A DNA stretch of 64,000 nucleotides. Source: VRUE01 sp963712595 (lineage in GTDB: Bacteria; Actinomycetota; Thermoleophilia; Solirubrobacterales; 70-9). Shown here piece after piece: positions 24,529 through 32,373 of this stretch. A model generated the notes under the pieces. The model was not told the origin of the DNA. It did not search any database and saw only the letters and a list, made by a program, of their open reading frames with translations. Position numbers and translations under genes: made by a program. The DNA is taken from contig CAVQIM010000003.1 in assembly GCA_963712595.1 (NCBI GenBank), forward strand, positions 1 to 64,000, in the 5' to 3' direction. Positions within the stretch are counted from its first letter, which is position 1; each line of letters starts with the position of its first letter.

Positions 24529-25209
24529 TTAAATCGCCTCGTCGGCCTCGAGGCGAAGTGTTGCCAGGGTGCGGCGAATCTCGTCGGCGACGGCGTCCGG
24601 CGCCGCCGCGCCGTCGATCCGCCGTAGCAGGCTCTGCCCGTCGTAGTGCTCGATCAGGGGCGCGGTCTTGGCGTGGTACTGCTCGAGGCGGTGGCGAATC
24701 ACCTCCGGCTTGTCGTCGTCGCGGACGATCAGCTCGCTGCCGTCGACGTCGCAGACCCCTTCCTGCTTCGGCGGGTTGAAGTCGACGTGAAACACGTGAC
24801 CGCCCTCGACGCAGGTGCGCCGCCCCCCCAGCCGGCGGACGACCTCGTCGTCGTCGGCGTCGATCAACAAAACCGCGGTCAGCCCCCGGCCCAGCTCGGC
24901 GAGCTTCTCGGCCAGCGCCTCGGCCTGTGGCGCCGTGCGCGGAAAGCCGTCGAGGATGAAGCCGTCCTCGGCCTCGGAGGAATCGATGCGCTCGGCGATC
25001 GCCCCGACGATCACCTCGTCTGGGACGAGGTCACCGCGGTCCATGTACTCCTTCGCCGTGCGGCCGAGATCCGTCCCCTCCCGAACCGCCGCGCGCAGGA
25101 TGTCGCCGGTGGCGTAGTAGGGCAGCTGCAGCTCCTCCTGAAGGCGCTCCCCCTGGGTGCCCTTACCGGAACCCGGTGGGCCCAGAAGTACGAGGTTCAG
25201 CTCAGCCAT
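24529..25209 (-). CDS. adk: Adenylate kinase
   Basis: 226 residues. P-loop GPPGSGKGTQ at the N-terminus, the AMP-binding region (YYATGDILRAAVREGTDLG), DGFPRT and a long LID domain. The LID has Cys and His (CVEGGHVFH) and CDVDGSEL rather than two CxxC pairs, so zinc binding is uncertain. It converts ATP and AMP to two ADP. It is 9 bp after secY and 12 bp before map. Confidence 0.96.
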   Translation of the reverse strand: MAELNLVLLGPPGSGKGTQGERLQEELQLPYYATGDILRAAVREGTDLGRTAKEYMDRGDLVPDEVIVGAIAERIDSSEAEDGFILDGFPRTAPQAEALAEKLAELGRGLTAVLLIDADDDEVVRRLGGRRTCVEGGHVFHVDFNPPKQEGVCDVDGSELIVRDDDKPEVIRHRLEQYHAKTAPLIEHYDGQSLLRRIDGAAAPDAVADEIRRTLATLRLEADEAI

Positions 25210-25218
25210 CGAGGCGGC

Positions 25219-26493
25219 TTATTTGAGGAAGCCCTCGTAGTTGCGCATCATCAGCTGCGCCTCGAGCTGCTTCACGGTTTCGAGAGCGACGCCGATCACG
25301 ATCAGGATCGAGGTTCCGCCGAAGAAGAAGTTGGCGGAGGTCTGGCTGATCAAGATCGTCGGCAGCGCTGCCACGGCGCCGAGATAGAGGGCGCCGGGGA
25401 ATGTCAACCGCGAGAGGATGCGGTCCAGATACTCGGCGGTCGGCCGACCGGGCCGCACGCCCGGGATGAAGCCGCCGTACTTCTTCAGGTTGTCCGCCTG
25501 GTCGACTGGATTGAAGGTGACCGCGGTGTAGAAGTAGGTGAAGACGACGATGAAGAACACCTCGCCGACGACGTAGGCCCAGCTGTTGGGACCGAAGAAG
25601 GCAGAGAAATCGAGTGCCGCGTTGGTGTTGAGGAGCTGGCCGATCGTCGAGGGGAAGGCCATGATCGAGGCGGCGAAGATGACCGGGATGACCCCCGCCA
25701 TGTTGACCCGCAGCGGTAGGTAGGTCGAGCCTCCCGAAGTCATTTTTCGCCCGACGACCCGTTTCGCGTACTGAACCGGGATGCGGCGCTGGCCCTCCTG
25801 GACGAAGACGATCGCGACGATCACGGCGAGGGCGATGAACGGCATCATCACGACGAAGACCTGGTCCGGGTTGGTCCACCAGGCTTCGATCCCGTGCGGC
25901 AGGCCGGAGACGATCGAGGCGAAGATCATCAGCGAGATCCCGTTGCCGATCCCCCGTTGGGTGATCAGCTCGCCCAGCCACATCAGCAGCGTGCAGCCCG
26001 CCGTAAGCGAGATCACGATCAGCAGCACCTTGCCGCCGCTGAGGGTGCCGAGCAGGTTTTCTCCGCCCGCCTGCTGACCGAAGGAACGGAAGAGGAAGAC
26101 GTAACCGAAGGACTGGCCGAAGGCGAGGGCGACGGTGAGGTAGCGCGTGTACTGGGTGATCTTCTGCTGACCGACCTCGCCTTCTTTCTGCAGCTTCTCC
26201 AGCGAGGGGACGACCACGGTGAGGAGCTGGAGGATGATCGAGGCGGTGATGTAGGGCATGATCCCCAGCGCGAAAAGCGAGAGGCGCGAGAGACTGCCTC
26301 CCGAGAAGGTATTGAGGAAGCCGAGGATGCCGGCGCCGCCGAAGTTGCCCTGGATTTCCTTGACGGCGTCGAGGCTGATCCCTGGCGCGGGGATATAGGC
26401 ACCCAGCCGGTAGAGCAGCAGCATCGCCGCGGTGAAGGCGAGCTTCTTGCGAATCTCGGCGACGCTGAATGCGTTCGCAATAGTCCGGAGCAT
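25219..26493 (-). CDS. secY: Preprotein translocase subunit SecY
   Basis: 424 residues and about ten membrane helices. It starts with the amphipathic LRTIANAFSVAEIRKKLAF. The plug region is near GISLDAVKEI, and the conserved cytoplasmic loops contain VVGRKMTSGGSTYLPLRVN and GGFIPGVRPGRPTAEYLD. It forms the protein-conducting channel with SecE (encoded at 56 kb). The ATG overlaps the rplO stop by one base. Confidence 0.97.
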   Translation of the reverse strand: MLRTIANAFSVAEIRKKLAFTAAMLLLYRLGAYIPAPGISLDAVKEIQGNFGGAGILGFLNTFSGGSLSRLSLFALGIMPYITASIILQLLTVVVPSLEKLQKEGEVGQQKITQYTRYLTVALAFGQSFGYVFLFRSFGQQAGGENLLGTLSGGKVLLIVISLTAGCTLLMWLGELITQRGIGNGISLMIFASIVSGLPHGIEAWWTNPDQVFVVMMPFIALAVIVAIVFVQEGQRRIPVQYAKRVVGRKMTSGGSTYLPLRVNMAGVIPVIFAASIMAFPSTIGQLLNTNAALDFSAFFGPNSWAYVVGEVFFIVVFTYFYTAVTFNPVDQADNLKKYGGFIPGVRPGRPTAEYLDRILSRLTFPGALYLGAVAALPTILISQTSANFFFGGTSILIVIGVALETVKQLEAQLMMRNYEGFLK

Positions 26494-26990
26494 TAGGGCT
26501 CCAGAGTGTGGCAGGAACCGCCCGCCGCTTCTATCTGCTCCTTTGCGGCAGCGCTGAAGGCATGGGCCCGCACGGTCAGCTTCTTGGAGATCTCTCCGCG
26601 AGCGAGGATCTTCACCGGATCCGAGCGCTTCGCCAACCCCTTCTCCTTCAGGGTCTCCGGCGTCACCTCGGCGTCGGCGTCGAAGCGCTCCTCCAGGTCG
26701 GCCAGGTTGACCGGCTGGGACTTGGTCCGGAAGTTCTCAAACGGCATCGACTGCTTTTTGTGCGGGCCCCGGAGCTTTCGCATCCGCATGTGGATCGGGT
26801 TCTGCCCGCCCTCGTAGCCCGCCTTGCGTTTGGACCCTGAGCGCGAGCCCGCGCCCTTGTGGCCGCGACCGGAGGTCTTCCCCAACCCCGAGCCCTCGCC
26901 GCGGCCAAGCCGCTTCCGCGGCCGGCGCGAACCGGGCTTCGGCTTCAAGTTGTGAAGCCCGATCTCCTCGGACCGAGGCGTCTCAGCCAT
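26493..26990 (-). CDS. rplO: 50S ribosomal protein L15
   Basis: 165 residues. The basic N-terminal extension RRPRKRLGRGEGSGLGKTSG with GHKGAGSRSG and the globular C-terminal part with VKILARGEISKKLTVRAHAFS identify uL15. Length is slightly above the usual ~147. It overlaps rpmD upstream and secY downstream by one base each. Confidence 0.97.
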   Translation of the reverse strand: MAETPRSEEIGLHNLKPKPGSRRPRKRLGRGEGSGLGKTSGRGHKGAGSRSGSKRKAGYEGGQNPIHMRMRKLRGPHKKQSMPFENFRTKSQPVNLADLEERFDADAEVTPETLKEKGLAKRSDPVKILARGEISKKLTVRAHAFSAAAKEQIEAAGGSCHTLEP

Positions 26991-27166
26991 CAGCCGTCCA
27001 CCTCGACCAGATGAGAGACAGTGCGAATCTGACCTTGTAGCTGCGGCGAATCCTTCCGCTCCACAGCCTTCCCAATCCGCCCGAGCCCCAACGCCTGAAG
27101 CGTCGCTTTCTGAGCGGGATTAGTGCCGTTAGCGGAGCGAACCTGCTTGATCTTGACCCCGCTCAC
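26990..27166 (-). CDS. rpmD: 50S ribosomal protein L30
   Basis: 58 residues from a GTG at 27166: VSGVKIKQVRSANGTNPAQK, then ATLQALGLGRIGKAVERKDS and QLQGQIRTVSHLVEV. This matches bacterial uL30 in length and in the LGLGRIGK motif. It overlaps rpsE by four bases (GTGA) and rplO by one base, so it is clearly part of the spc operon. Confidence 0.96.
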   Translation of the reverse strand: MSGVKIKQVRSANGTNPAQKATLQALGLGRIGKAVERKDSPQLQGQIRTVSHLVEVDG

Positions 27167-27978
27167 GAGGTCTCCTCAGCCGCCGGAGCCTCCTCAGCTT
27201 TCGGCTCCTCAGCGGTGGCGGTCTCAGCCTCAGCGGCCGGCGCCTCATCAGCTTTCGCCTCCTCGACCGCCGGCACCTCAGCCTCAGCCTCAGCGGCCGG
27301 TGCCTCCGCAGCCTCAGCCGTCTCACCCGCGGGTGGCGTGGACTCGGGGGGGTCGAGAACGGAGGCCCCGCCCGCAGGCCCCCCCGAGGCCGCGGCAGGA
27401 CCCGCGGTCGAGAGGTCTGCACCCTCGACTTTCGTCGCTCCGTTGCTCTTCTCAACTCCAAGCACCTGCGCCACGGTCAACCCCCGCAGCTCGGCAACCT
27501 CCTCGGGCCGCCGCAACCGAATCAGCCCGTCCATCGTCGCCTTCACAAGATTGATCGGGTTCTGCGTCCCGATGCTCTTCGTGAGCACGTCCTTGACCCC
27601 GCCCAGCTCGAGCACCGCGCGAACCCCACCGCCGGCGATCACGCCGGTACCGGGGCTAGCCGGCCGCAGGACCACGTGCCCGGCGCCGTAGCGACCGATG
27701 ATCTTGTGGGTGATCGTCTGCCCGTATTTGGGGATGCGGATCATGTTCTTGCGAGCGTTCTCGACGCCCTTCTGGATCGCCAGCGGAACCTCGCGCGCCT
27801 TGCCGTAGCCGATCCCGACCACGCCCTCTTCGTCGCCGACGGCAACCAGGGCCGTGAAGGAGAAGCGCCGGCCGCCCTTGACCACCTTGGCGACGCGGTT
27901 GATCTCGATCACCCGCTCCTGCAGGTCGAGCCCGCGCGGGCTCACCGTCTCGACGTTGGCTGTGTCCATTCCCTTCAT
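27163..27978 (-). CDS. rpsE: 30S ribosomal protein S5 with long acidic C-terminal extension
   Basis: 271 residues against the usual 165-200. Residues 1-175 are a normal S5 (ERVIEINRVAKVVKGGRRFSFTALVAVGD, with GIGYGKAREVP and ATMDGLIRLRRPEEVA). The rest is Ala/Glu/Pro-rich and contains a palindrome-encoded peptide (AGPAAASGG ... ESTPPAG). uS5 works in decoding fidelity; a role for the tail is unknown. I start at ATG 27978; ATG 27969 is also possible. An open upstream extension overlaps rplR and is dismissed. The stop overlaps rpmD by four bases. Confidence 0.95.
   Translation of the reverse strand: MKGMDTANVETVSPRGLDLQERVIEINRVAKVVKGGRRFSFTALVAVGDEEGVVGIGYGKAREVPLAIQKGVENARKNMIRIPKYGQTITHKIIGRYGAGHVVLRPASPGTGVIAGGGVRAVLELGGVKDVLTKSIGTQNPINLVKATMDGLIRLRRPEEVAELRGLTVAQVLGVEKSNGATKVEGADLSTAGPAAASGGPAGGASVLDPPESTPPAGETAEAAEAPAAEAEAEVPAVEEAKADEAPAAEAETATAEEPKAEEAPAAEETS
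27327..27407 (-). repeat. CPE-rpsE: in-frame palindromic element inside rpsE (81 nt)
   Basis: The plus strand begins CCGCGGGTGGCGT and ends CAGGACCCGCGG, giving terminal inverted repeats. Inside, CTCGGGGGGG and CCCCCCCGAG form a 10-bp (13 of 15 with extension) locus-specific stem. The same termini occur in CPE-rpsQ and CPE-rplJ. The length is 27 codons and the frame is kept; the encoded ends are STAGP and ESTPPAG. Confidence 0.85.
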
Positions 27979-28033
27979 TGCGAGCGGTCCAAGGTAGCGA
28001 ACAGCGCGGGACGGCCGAGTCCCGACTGGGTCG

Positions 28034-28387
28034 TCAAAAGACCAATCCTCCCTCTCGGGCTCCCTCGGCCAGGGCCTTGACCCGGCCGTGGTACTGGTAG
28101 CCACCCCGATCGAAGACGCAGGACTCGACCCCCGCGGCCTTGGCTCGCTCGGCGAGCAGCTCGCCCGCACGCTTGGCCTGGTCGCTCGCCGAGAGCTTGC
28201 GCAGCTCGGGCTCGATCCAGTTCACCGCGGCGACGGTGTGGCCCTTGCGGTCGTCGATCAGCTGGGCGAAGACTCCGCGATTGGAGCGGTAGACGGACAG
28301 GCGCGGACGCTCCGCCGTGCCGGTGATCCGGGCGCGCACGCGACGGCGGCGGCGCAGGCGGCGCTGCCTGTTCGTAAGCACTGTCAT
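28034..28387 (-). CDS. rplR: 50S ribosomal protein L18
   Basis: 117 residues. A basic N-terminus (NRQRRLRRRRRVRARITGTA) is followed by ERPRLSVYRSNRGVFAQLID and the C-terminal VFDRGGYQYHGRVKALAEGA, typical of uL18, the 5S rRNA binder. It overlaps rplF by four bases and is followed by rpsE after 55 bp. Confidence 0.98.
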   Translation of the reverse strand: MTVLTNRQRRLRRRRRVRARITGTAERPRLSVYRSNRGVFAQLIDDRKGHTVAAVNWIEPELRKLSASDQAKRAGELLAERAKAAGVESCVFDRGGYQYHGRVKALAEGAREGGLVF

Positions 28388-28917
28388 GCGCGCTTGCCCA
28401 CCTTCCGCGCGACCTGCTCGCCGCGGTAGCGGATGCCCTTGCCCTTGTACGGCTCGGGCGGGCGGCGCTTGCGGATGTCCGCCGCGACCTGGCCGACGAG
28501 CTGCTTGTCGATGCCCCGAACGACGATCTCAGTCGGCTGCGGGACCTCGAACTCGATTCCCTCGGGCGCCTCGATCGAGACCGGGTGCGAGTAACCCAGC
28601 GCCAGCTCCAAGTTCTTGCCCTTGAGCTGAGCCCGGTAGCCGACGCCCTGGATCTCCAGCCGCTTCTCGAAGCCCTCGGTTACGCCCTCGACCATGTTCG
28701 CGATCAGACTGCGGGTGAGGCCGTGAAGGGCACGGTGCTCGCCACGGTCCGTGGGGCGCTGCACCGTGAGGACGCCATCGCTCTGCTCGACCTTCATGTC
28801 GATCGAGAGGCTCTGGGACAGCTCGCCCTTGGGACCCTTGACCGCCACCTGGCCAGGGCCGAGCTCGACCGTAACGGCCTCGGGCACGGCGATGGGCTTT
28901 CTACCGATCCGACTCAT
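28384..28917 (-). CDS. rplF: 50S ribosomal protein L6
   Basis: 177 residues, normal length. MSRIGRKPIAVPEAVTVELG at the start, VTEGFEKRLEIQGVGYRA in the middle and the C-terminal RKRRPPEPYKGKGIRYRGEQ are diagnostic. uL6 lies near the factor-binding centre. It is separated from rpsH by six bases and overlaps rplR by four. Confidence 0.98.
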   Translation of the reverse strand: MSRIGRKPIAVPEAVTVELGPGQVAVKGPKGELSQSLSIDMKVEQSDGVLTVQRPTDRGEHRALHGLTRSLIANMVEGVTEGFEKRLEIQGVGYRAQLKGKNLELALGYSHPVSIEAPEGIEFEVPQPTEIVVRGIDKQLVGQVAADIRKRRPPEPYKGKGIRYRGEQVARKVGKRA

Positions 28918-28923
28918 CCTCGG

Positions 28924-29319
28924 TCACCAGACGTAGGCGACGACCTCGCCGCCGACGCCCTTTGCCTTGGCTTCGTGGCCCGTCATCACCCCGACCGAGG
29001 TACTGACGATCGCCGTGCCGGTGCCGCCATCCACACGCGGCACCTGTTTGTGGTTGACGTAGCGGCGACGGCCCGGGCGCGAGATCCGCTCCAGGCCGAG
29101 GATCACCGGGCGGCGATCCTCGGTGTACTTGAGGCGGATCTTGATCGCCTCGCCCACAGCCGCGGGCTGCTTGGCGAAATCGACGATGTAGCCCTGCTCC
29201 TTGAGGATCCGGGACATCTCCATCTTCAGCCGCGAAGCGGGGATCTCCACCTCGTCGTGGCCGGAGCCAAGGGCGTTGCGGATCCTGGTCAGGTAGTCGG
29301 CTATTGGGTCGGTAAGCAT
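28924..29319 (-). CDS. rpsH: 30S ribosomal protein S8
   Basis: 131 residues. DPIADYLTRIRNALGSGHDE at the start, then SRILKEQGYIVDF, and the C-terminal TGTAIVSTSVGVMTGHEAKA. uS8 binds 16S rRNA and in E. coli also represses the spc operon; no matching operator was looked for in detail here. It follows rpsN type Z by 19 bp. Confidence 0.98.
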   Translation of the reverse strand: MLTDPIADYLTRIRNALGSGHDEVEIPASRLKMEMSRILKEQGYIVDFAKQPAAVGEAIKIRLKYTEDRRPVILGLERISRPGRRRYVNHKQVPRVDGGTGTAIVSTSVGVMTGHEAKAKGVGGEVVAYVW

Positions 29320-29338
29320 GTCTCTGTCGTCGTTTCGG

Positions 29339-29524
29339 TTACCAGCTGGACTTGGTCATGCCCGGGACGTGCCCCTCGTGAGCGGCCTCGCGCAGGCAGA
29401 TCCGGCAGAGGCCGAACTTGCGGTAGTAGGCGCGCGGCCGGCCACAGCGGCGACAGCGGTTGTATTCGCGGGACTTGAACTTGGCCTTGCGGCCCTGCTT
29501 CACCTTCAGCGAAGTCTTAGCCAT
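29339..29524 (-). CDS. rpsZ: 30S ribosomal protein S14, zinc type
   Basis: 61 residues, the short zinc-binding (C+) form. MAKTSLKVKQGRKAKFKSRE is followed by two CxxC pairs in CRRCGRPRAYYRKFGLCRIC. The ATG at 29524 lies eight bases inside the 3' end of rplE. An open upstream extension is only rplE read in another frame. uS14 binds in the 30S head. Confidence 0.97.
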   Translation of the reverse strand: MAKTSLKVKQGRKAKFKSREYNRCRRCGRPRAYYRKFGLCRICLREAAHEGHVPGMTKSSW

Positions 29525-30338
29525 TCTCCTGATTCTCCTCGCCGGCCGCGCTCTCGGCCTCCTGGTCGCCCTCCGCGGCCGCCTCGCCGCCCTCGCCCCC
29601 GTCGTCGGTCTCGGGCTTTGCGTACGCCTCGGGGTTCTCCTCCTTGAGCTGCTCGAGCGCGGCCTGCTCGGCTTCGGCCCGCAGCCGCGCCTCCTCCTTG
29701 CGCTTCTCCTCCTCAGCCGCTGCCTCGGCCTCAGCGTCGGCGTCCGGTTTCCCCGGACGACCCTCTTTGGCAAACGGCATGCCGAGCCCGAGCAGTAGCT
29801 CGAAGGCCTCTTCGTCAGTCTTGGCGCTGGTGGTGATCGTCACGTCGAGACCGCGGACCTCGTCGATCGAGTCGTAGTCGATTTCGGGGAAGATCAGCTG
29901 CTCGCGCACTCCCATCGAGTAGTTGCCGCGGCCGTCGAAGGAGCGTGGGTTGAGGCCGCGGAAGTCGCGGATGCGCGGCACCGCGATCGAGCAGAGCCGG
30001 TCGAGGAACTCCCACATGCGCGCGCGGCGCAGGGTGACGGAAACTCCGACCGGCATCCCCTCGCGGACCTTGAACGAGGCGATCGACTTACGGGCGCGGC
30101 GCACGCTCGGCTGCTGGCCGGCGATCGTCGCCAGCTGCCCCTGCGCAGCTTCGAGCATCTTCGCGTTCTGCTTCGCCTCGCCGAGACCCATGTTGAGCGT
30201 GATCTTCTCCAGGCGCGGCACCTGCATCGGCGTGGTGTAAGAGAAGCGCTGGGTCAGCGCCGGCAGAACTTCCTGCTCGTAGCGCTCACGCAGGCGCGGC
30301 GGCGGCGCGGCCTGGGACTGGACGGCAGCGGCCTCCAT
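29517..30338 (-). CDS. rplE: 50S ribosomal protein L5 with C-terminal extension
   Basis: 273 residues against about 180. The first ~190 are normal L5 (QVPRLEKITLNMGLGEAKQN, FLDRLCSIAVPRIRDFRGLN, DEEAFELLLGLGMPF). The remaining ~80 are charged and low-complexity (AEAEAAAEEEKRKEEARLRA), partly a predicted coiled helix, ending in an acidic tail. uL5 forms an intersubunit bridge and binds 5S rRNA. The start overlaps the rplX stop by one base; the end overlaps rpsZ by eight. Confidence 0.95.
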   Translation of the reverse strand: MEAAAVQSQAAPPPRLRERYEQEVLPALTQRFSYTTPMQVPRLEKITLNMGLGEAKQNAKMLEAAQGQLATIAGQQPSVRRARKSIASFKVREGMPVGVSVTLRRARMWEFLDRLCSIAVPRIRDFRGLNPRSFDGRGNYSMGVREQLIFPEIDYDSIDEVRGLDVTITTSAKTDEEAFELLLGLGMPFAKEGRPGKPDADAEAEAAAEEEKRKEEARLRAEAEQAALEQLKEENPEAYAKPETDDGGEGGEAAAEGDQEAESAAGEENQENG

Positions 30339-30676
30339 CAGAACGCAACCCCACTGCGCTTGGCGAAGCGCTCGCGCTTGCCGCCTTTGTCCCGGCGCAC
30401 ACCGATCCGCGTGCGCTTGTTGTCTTTGGGGTCGAGCAGCATCACGTTGGAGACGTGGATCGGCCCCTCCTTCTCGACGATGCCGCCGACCTCGCCGCCA
30501 CGCTGGGCGTCTTTGACCGAGCGGGGACGTTCGTGCCGTTTGATCATGTTGAGGTGCTCGACGTAGACCCGGTTCTTCTTCGGCTCGGTGCGCACGACGC
30601 GGCCGGTCTTGCCGGCGTCCTTGCCCCCGATCACCATCACCTGGTCGTCTTTGCGGATCCGCATCGCCTTGGCCAT
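30338..30676 (-). CDS. rplX: 50S ribosomal protein L24
   Basis: 112 residues. MAKAMRIRKDDQVMVIGGKD begins the KOW motif (DAGKTGRVVRTEPKKNRVYV), followed by HVSNVMLLDPKDNKRTRIG. uL24 starts large-subunit assembly. The ATG at 30676 overlaps the rplN stop by one base. The same frame is open for another 345 codons upstream, but that stretch is rplN and rpsQ read in the wrong frame. Confidence 0.97.
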   Translation of the reverse strand: MAKAMRIRKDDQVMVIGGKDAGKTGRVVRTEPKKNRVYVEHLNMIKRHERPRSVKDAQRGGEVGGIVEKEGPIHVSNVMLLDPKDNKRTRIGVRRDKGGKRERFAKRSGVAF

Positions 30677-31047
30677 CAAAGGACCTCCGGCGCCAGGGAG
30701 ATGATTTTCATGAAGTTGCGATCGCGCAGCTCGCGGGCGACAGGGCCGAAGATGCGGGTGCCGCGCGGGTTGTTGCTGGCCGGATCGATCAGCACGGCAG
30801 CGTTTTCGTCGAAGGAGATGTAGGTCCCATCGGGACGGCCGAGCTGCTTCTTCGTGCGGACGACGACCGCCTGCACGACCTCGCCTTTGCGCACGCCGCC
30901 CTGCGGGCTCGCCTGTTTCACCGTAGCTGTGATCACGTCGCCGACGCCGGCGTAGCGGCGATGCGACCCGCCCTTGACCCGGATGCAGAGGAGCTCGCGC
31001 GCGCCGGAGTTGTCGGCGACTTTCAATCTCGACTCCTGCTGGATCAC
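30676..31047 (-). CDS. rplN: 50S ribosomal protein L14
   Basis: 123 residues, normal for uL14. MIQQESRLKVADNSGARELL, VKQASPQGGVRKGEVVQAVV and the C-terminal IFGPVARELRDRNFMKIISL are diagnostic. It overlaps rpsQ by four bases and rplX by one. Confidence 0.98.
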   Translation of the reverse strand: MIQQESRLKVADNSGARELLCIRVKGGSHRRYAGVGDVITATVKQASPQGGVRKGEVVQAVVVRTKKQLGRPDGTYISFDENAAVLIDPASNNPRGTRIFGPVARELRDRNFMKIISLAPEVL

Positions 31048-31742
31048 TTGGCTCTCTCCAAGACCTCGACCAGGCGCCAGCGCTTGGTCTTCGACAGCGG
31101 CCTCGTCTCGATGACTCGCACGATGTCGCCCTCGCCGGCCTCGTTGCGCTCGTCATGAGCGTGCAGAGTCCGCGAGCGACGCACGACCTTCTCGTAGGTC
31201 GGGTGCCGCCGCGCGATATCGATCCGCACGGTGATCGACTTCTCGCCCTTGTTGGAGACGACGATCCCCTGCCGCACCTTGGCCGCAACGGCATCCTTCT
31301 CAGCCGGCGAGGTCCCGGTTCCCGCGGTCTTCCCAGCTTTGGTAGCGGCCCGCTCCTTGCGCCGCGACGCAGCCTTGAGCTTGCGCTCCTCAGCCCGCTT
31401 CGTGGCCCTCTCCTCGGCAGTGAGGGCGGCTCCAGCTTTGTGCGGCCGCCGCGAGCGCTCGAGCCGACGCTTCTCCTTCCAGGGCAATTCGTCCTCAGGA
31501 CTGGGCTCCGCAGCAGCGGGCGCCGCCTGCTCAGCCTCACCCGCGTCGGCAGACTCAGCCTCAGGCGCCTCGTCCTTGGTGGGCGCGTCAACCTCAGCCG
31601 CGTCTTCCGCGGGTGGCGTCGAGGGCGCGCCCTCCGGGGTGTTCGCCGGAGGGTCGCTCTCGGCGACAGGACCCGCGGACTCAGCGCCTTCGTCCTGAGG
31701 CGTCTCGTCAACCGCGTCTTTTTTAGTCTCGTCGTCCGTCAT
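31044..31742 (-). CDS. rpsQ: 30S ribosomal protein S17 with ~150-residue N-terminal extension
   Basis: 232 residues against the usual 80-110. The S17 OB-fold is only the last ~80 residues (VRQGIVVSNKGEKSITVRID, HAHDERNEAGEGDIVRVIET). The N-terminal extension starts acidic (MTDDETKKDAVDETPQ), holds a palindrome-encoded peptide (AGPVAESDPP ... STPPAED), and turns strongly basic (KRRLERSRRPHK, RATKRAEERKLKAASRRKER) before the core. It overlaps rpmC and rplN by four bases each, so the extension is not an annotation error at the level of gene order. A shorter real start within the extension cannot be excluded. Confidence 0.9.
   Translation of the reverse strand: MTDDETKKDAVDETPQDEGAESAGPVAESDPPANTPEGAPSTPPAEDAAEVDAPTKDEAPEAESADAGEAEQAAPAAAEPSPEDELPWKEKRRLERSRRPHKAGAALTAEERATKRAEERKLKAASRRKERAATKAGKTAGTGTSPAEKDAVAAKVRQGIVVSNKGEKSITVRIDIARRHPTYEKVVRRSRTLHAHDERNEAGEGDIVRVIETRPLSKTKRWRLVEVLERAK
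31607..31678 (-). repeat. CPE-rpsQ: in-frame palindromic element inside rpsQ (72 nt)
   Basis: Same termini as in rpsE and rplJ on the plus strand: CCGCGGGTGGCGT at the left and GCGACAGGACCCGCGG at the right. The inner stem CCCTCCGG/CCGGAGGG continues outward with GAGGGCG against GAGAGCG. Length is 24 codons. On the coding strand it yields SAGPVAESDPP through STPPAED. Confidence 0.85.
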
Positions 31743-31951
31743 CTCTTCAGCTCTTTCTCAACGTCGATTCCGCGCTCCTTCGCAACCGTCAACAGCCGTG
31801 CCACGTCGCGCCGGGAGACCCCGATCCGCGCCGTGTTCTCGAGCTCCCCGGTTGCCTGCCGAAAGCGCAGGTTGAAGGCCTCCTGCTTGGCGTCGATCAG
31901 CTTTGCGACCAGCTCATCGTCTTTCAGGTCATGTACCTCGGCGGCCTTCAC
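31739..31951 (-). CDS. rpmC: 50S ribosomal protein L29
   Basis: 70 residues: MKAAEVHDLKDDELVAKLID, then AKQEAFNLRFRQATGELEN, a two-helix uL29 that binds near the exit tunnel and, with L23, the signal recognition particle. Four-base overlaps join it to rplP and rpsQ. Confidence 0.97.
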   Translation of the reverse strand: MKAAEVHDLKDDELVAKLIDAKQEAFNLRFRQATGELENTARIGVSRRDVARLLTVAKERGIDVEKELKR

Positions 31952-32370
31952 TGTGCCTCAGCCCCCTCGCGCATCACGAACTTGGTCTTGACGGGGAGCT
32001 TGTGCCCGGCCAAGCGCAGTGCCTCTTTTGCCAGGTCCTCGGGGACACCCGCCAGCTCGAACATCACCTTGCCCGGCTTGATCACGGCCACCCAGCCCTC
32101 CGGGTTGCCCTTGCCCGAGCCCATCCGGGTCTCGGCCGGCTTCTTCGTGTAGGGCTTGTCGGGGAAGACGTTGATCCAGACCTTGCCGCCACGTTTGATC
32201 TTGCGGGTCATCGCCACGCGCGCGGCCTCGATCTGGCGATTGGTGATCCAGCCCCGCTCGAGCGACTTCAGGCCGTACTCGCCGAATGCGACCGTGCTGC
32301 CGCCCTTGGTATTGCCGCGCATCCGGCCGCGCATCTGTTTGCGGTGCTTTACCCGCTTCGGCATCAGCAT
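31948..32370 (-). CDS. rplP: 50S ribosomal protein L16
   Basis: 140 residues. MPKRVKHRKQMRGRMRGNTK near the start and GSGKGNPEGWVAVIKPGKVM identify uL16 of the A-site region. Two ATGs (32370 and 32364) fit; the second gives the usual MPKRVK start. It lies 3 bp after rpsC and overlaps rpmC by four. Confidence 0.97.
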   Translation of the reverse strand: MLMPKRVKHRKQMRGRMRGNTKGGSTVAFGEYGLKSLERGWITNRQIEAARVAMTRKIKRGGKVWINVFPDKPYTKKPAETRMGSGKGNPEGWVAVIKPGKVMFELAGVPEDLAKEALRLAGHKLPVKTKFVMREGAEAQ

Positions 32371-32373
32371 CGG

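Noticed and set aside
30338..31711. A 457-codon minus-strand frame ending in L24
   Set aside because: Only the last 112 codons are rplX. The rest is rplN and rpsQ read in a wrong frame, giving Arg/Pro-rich nonsense.
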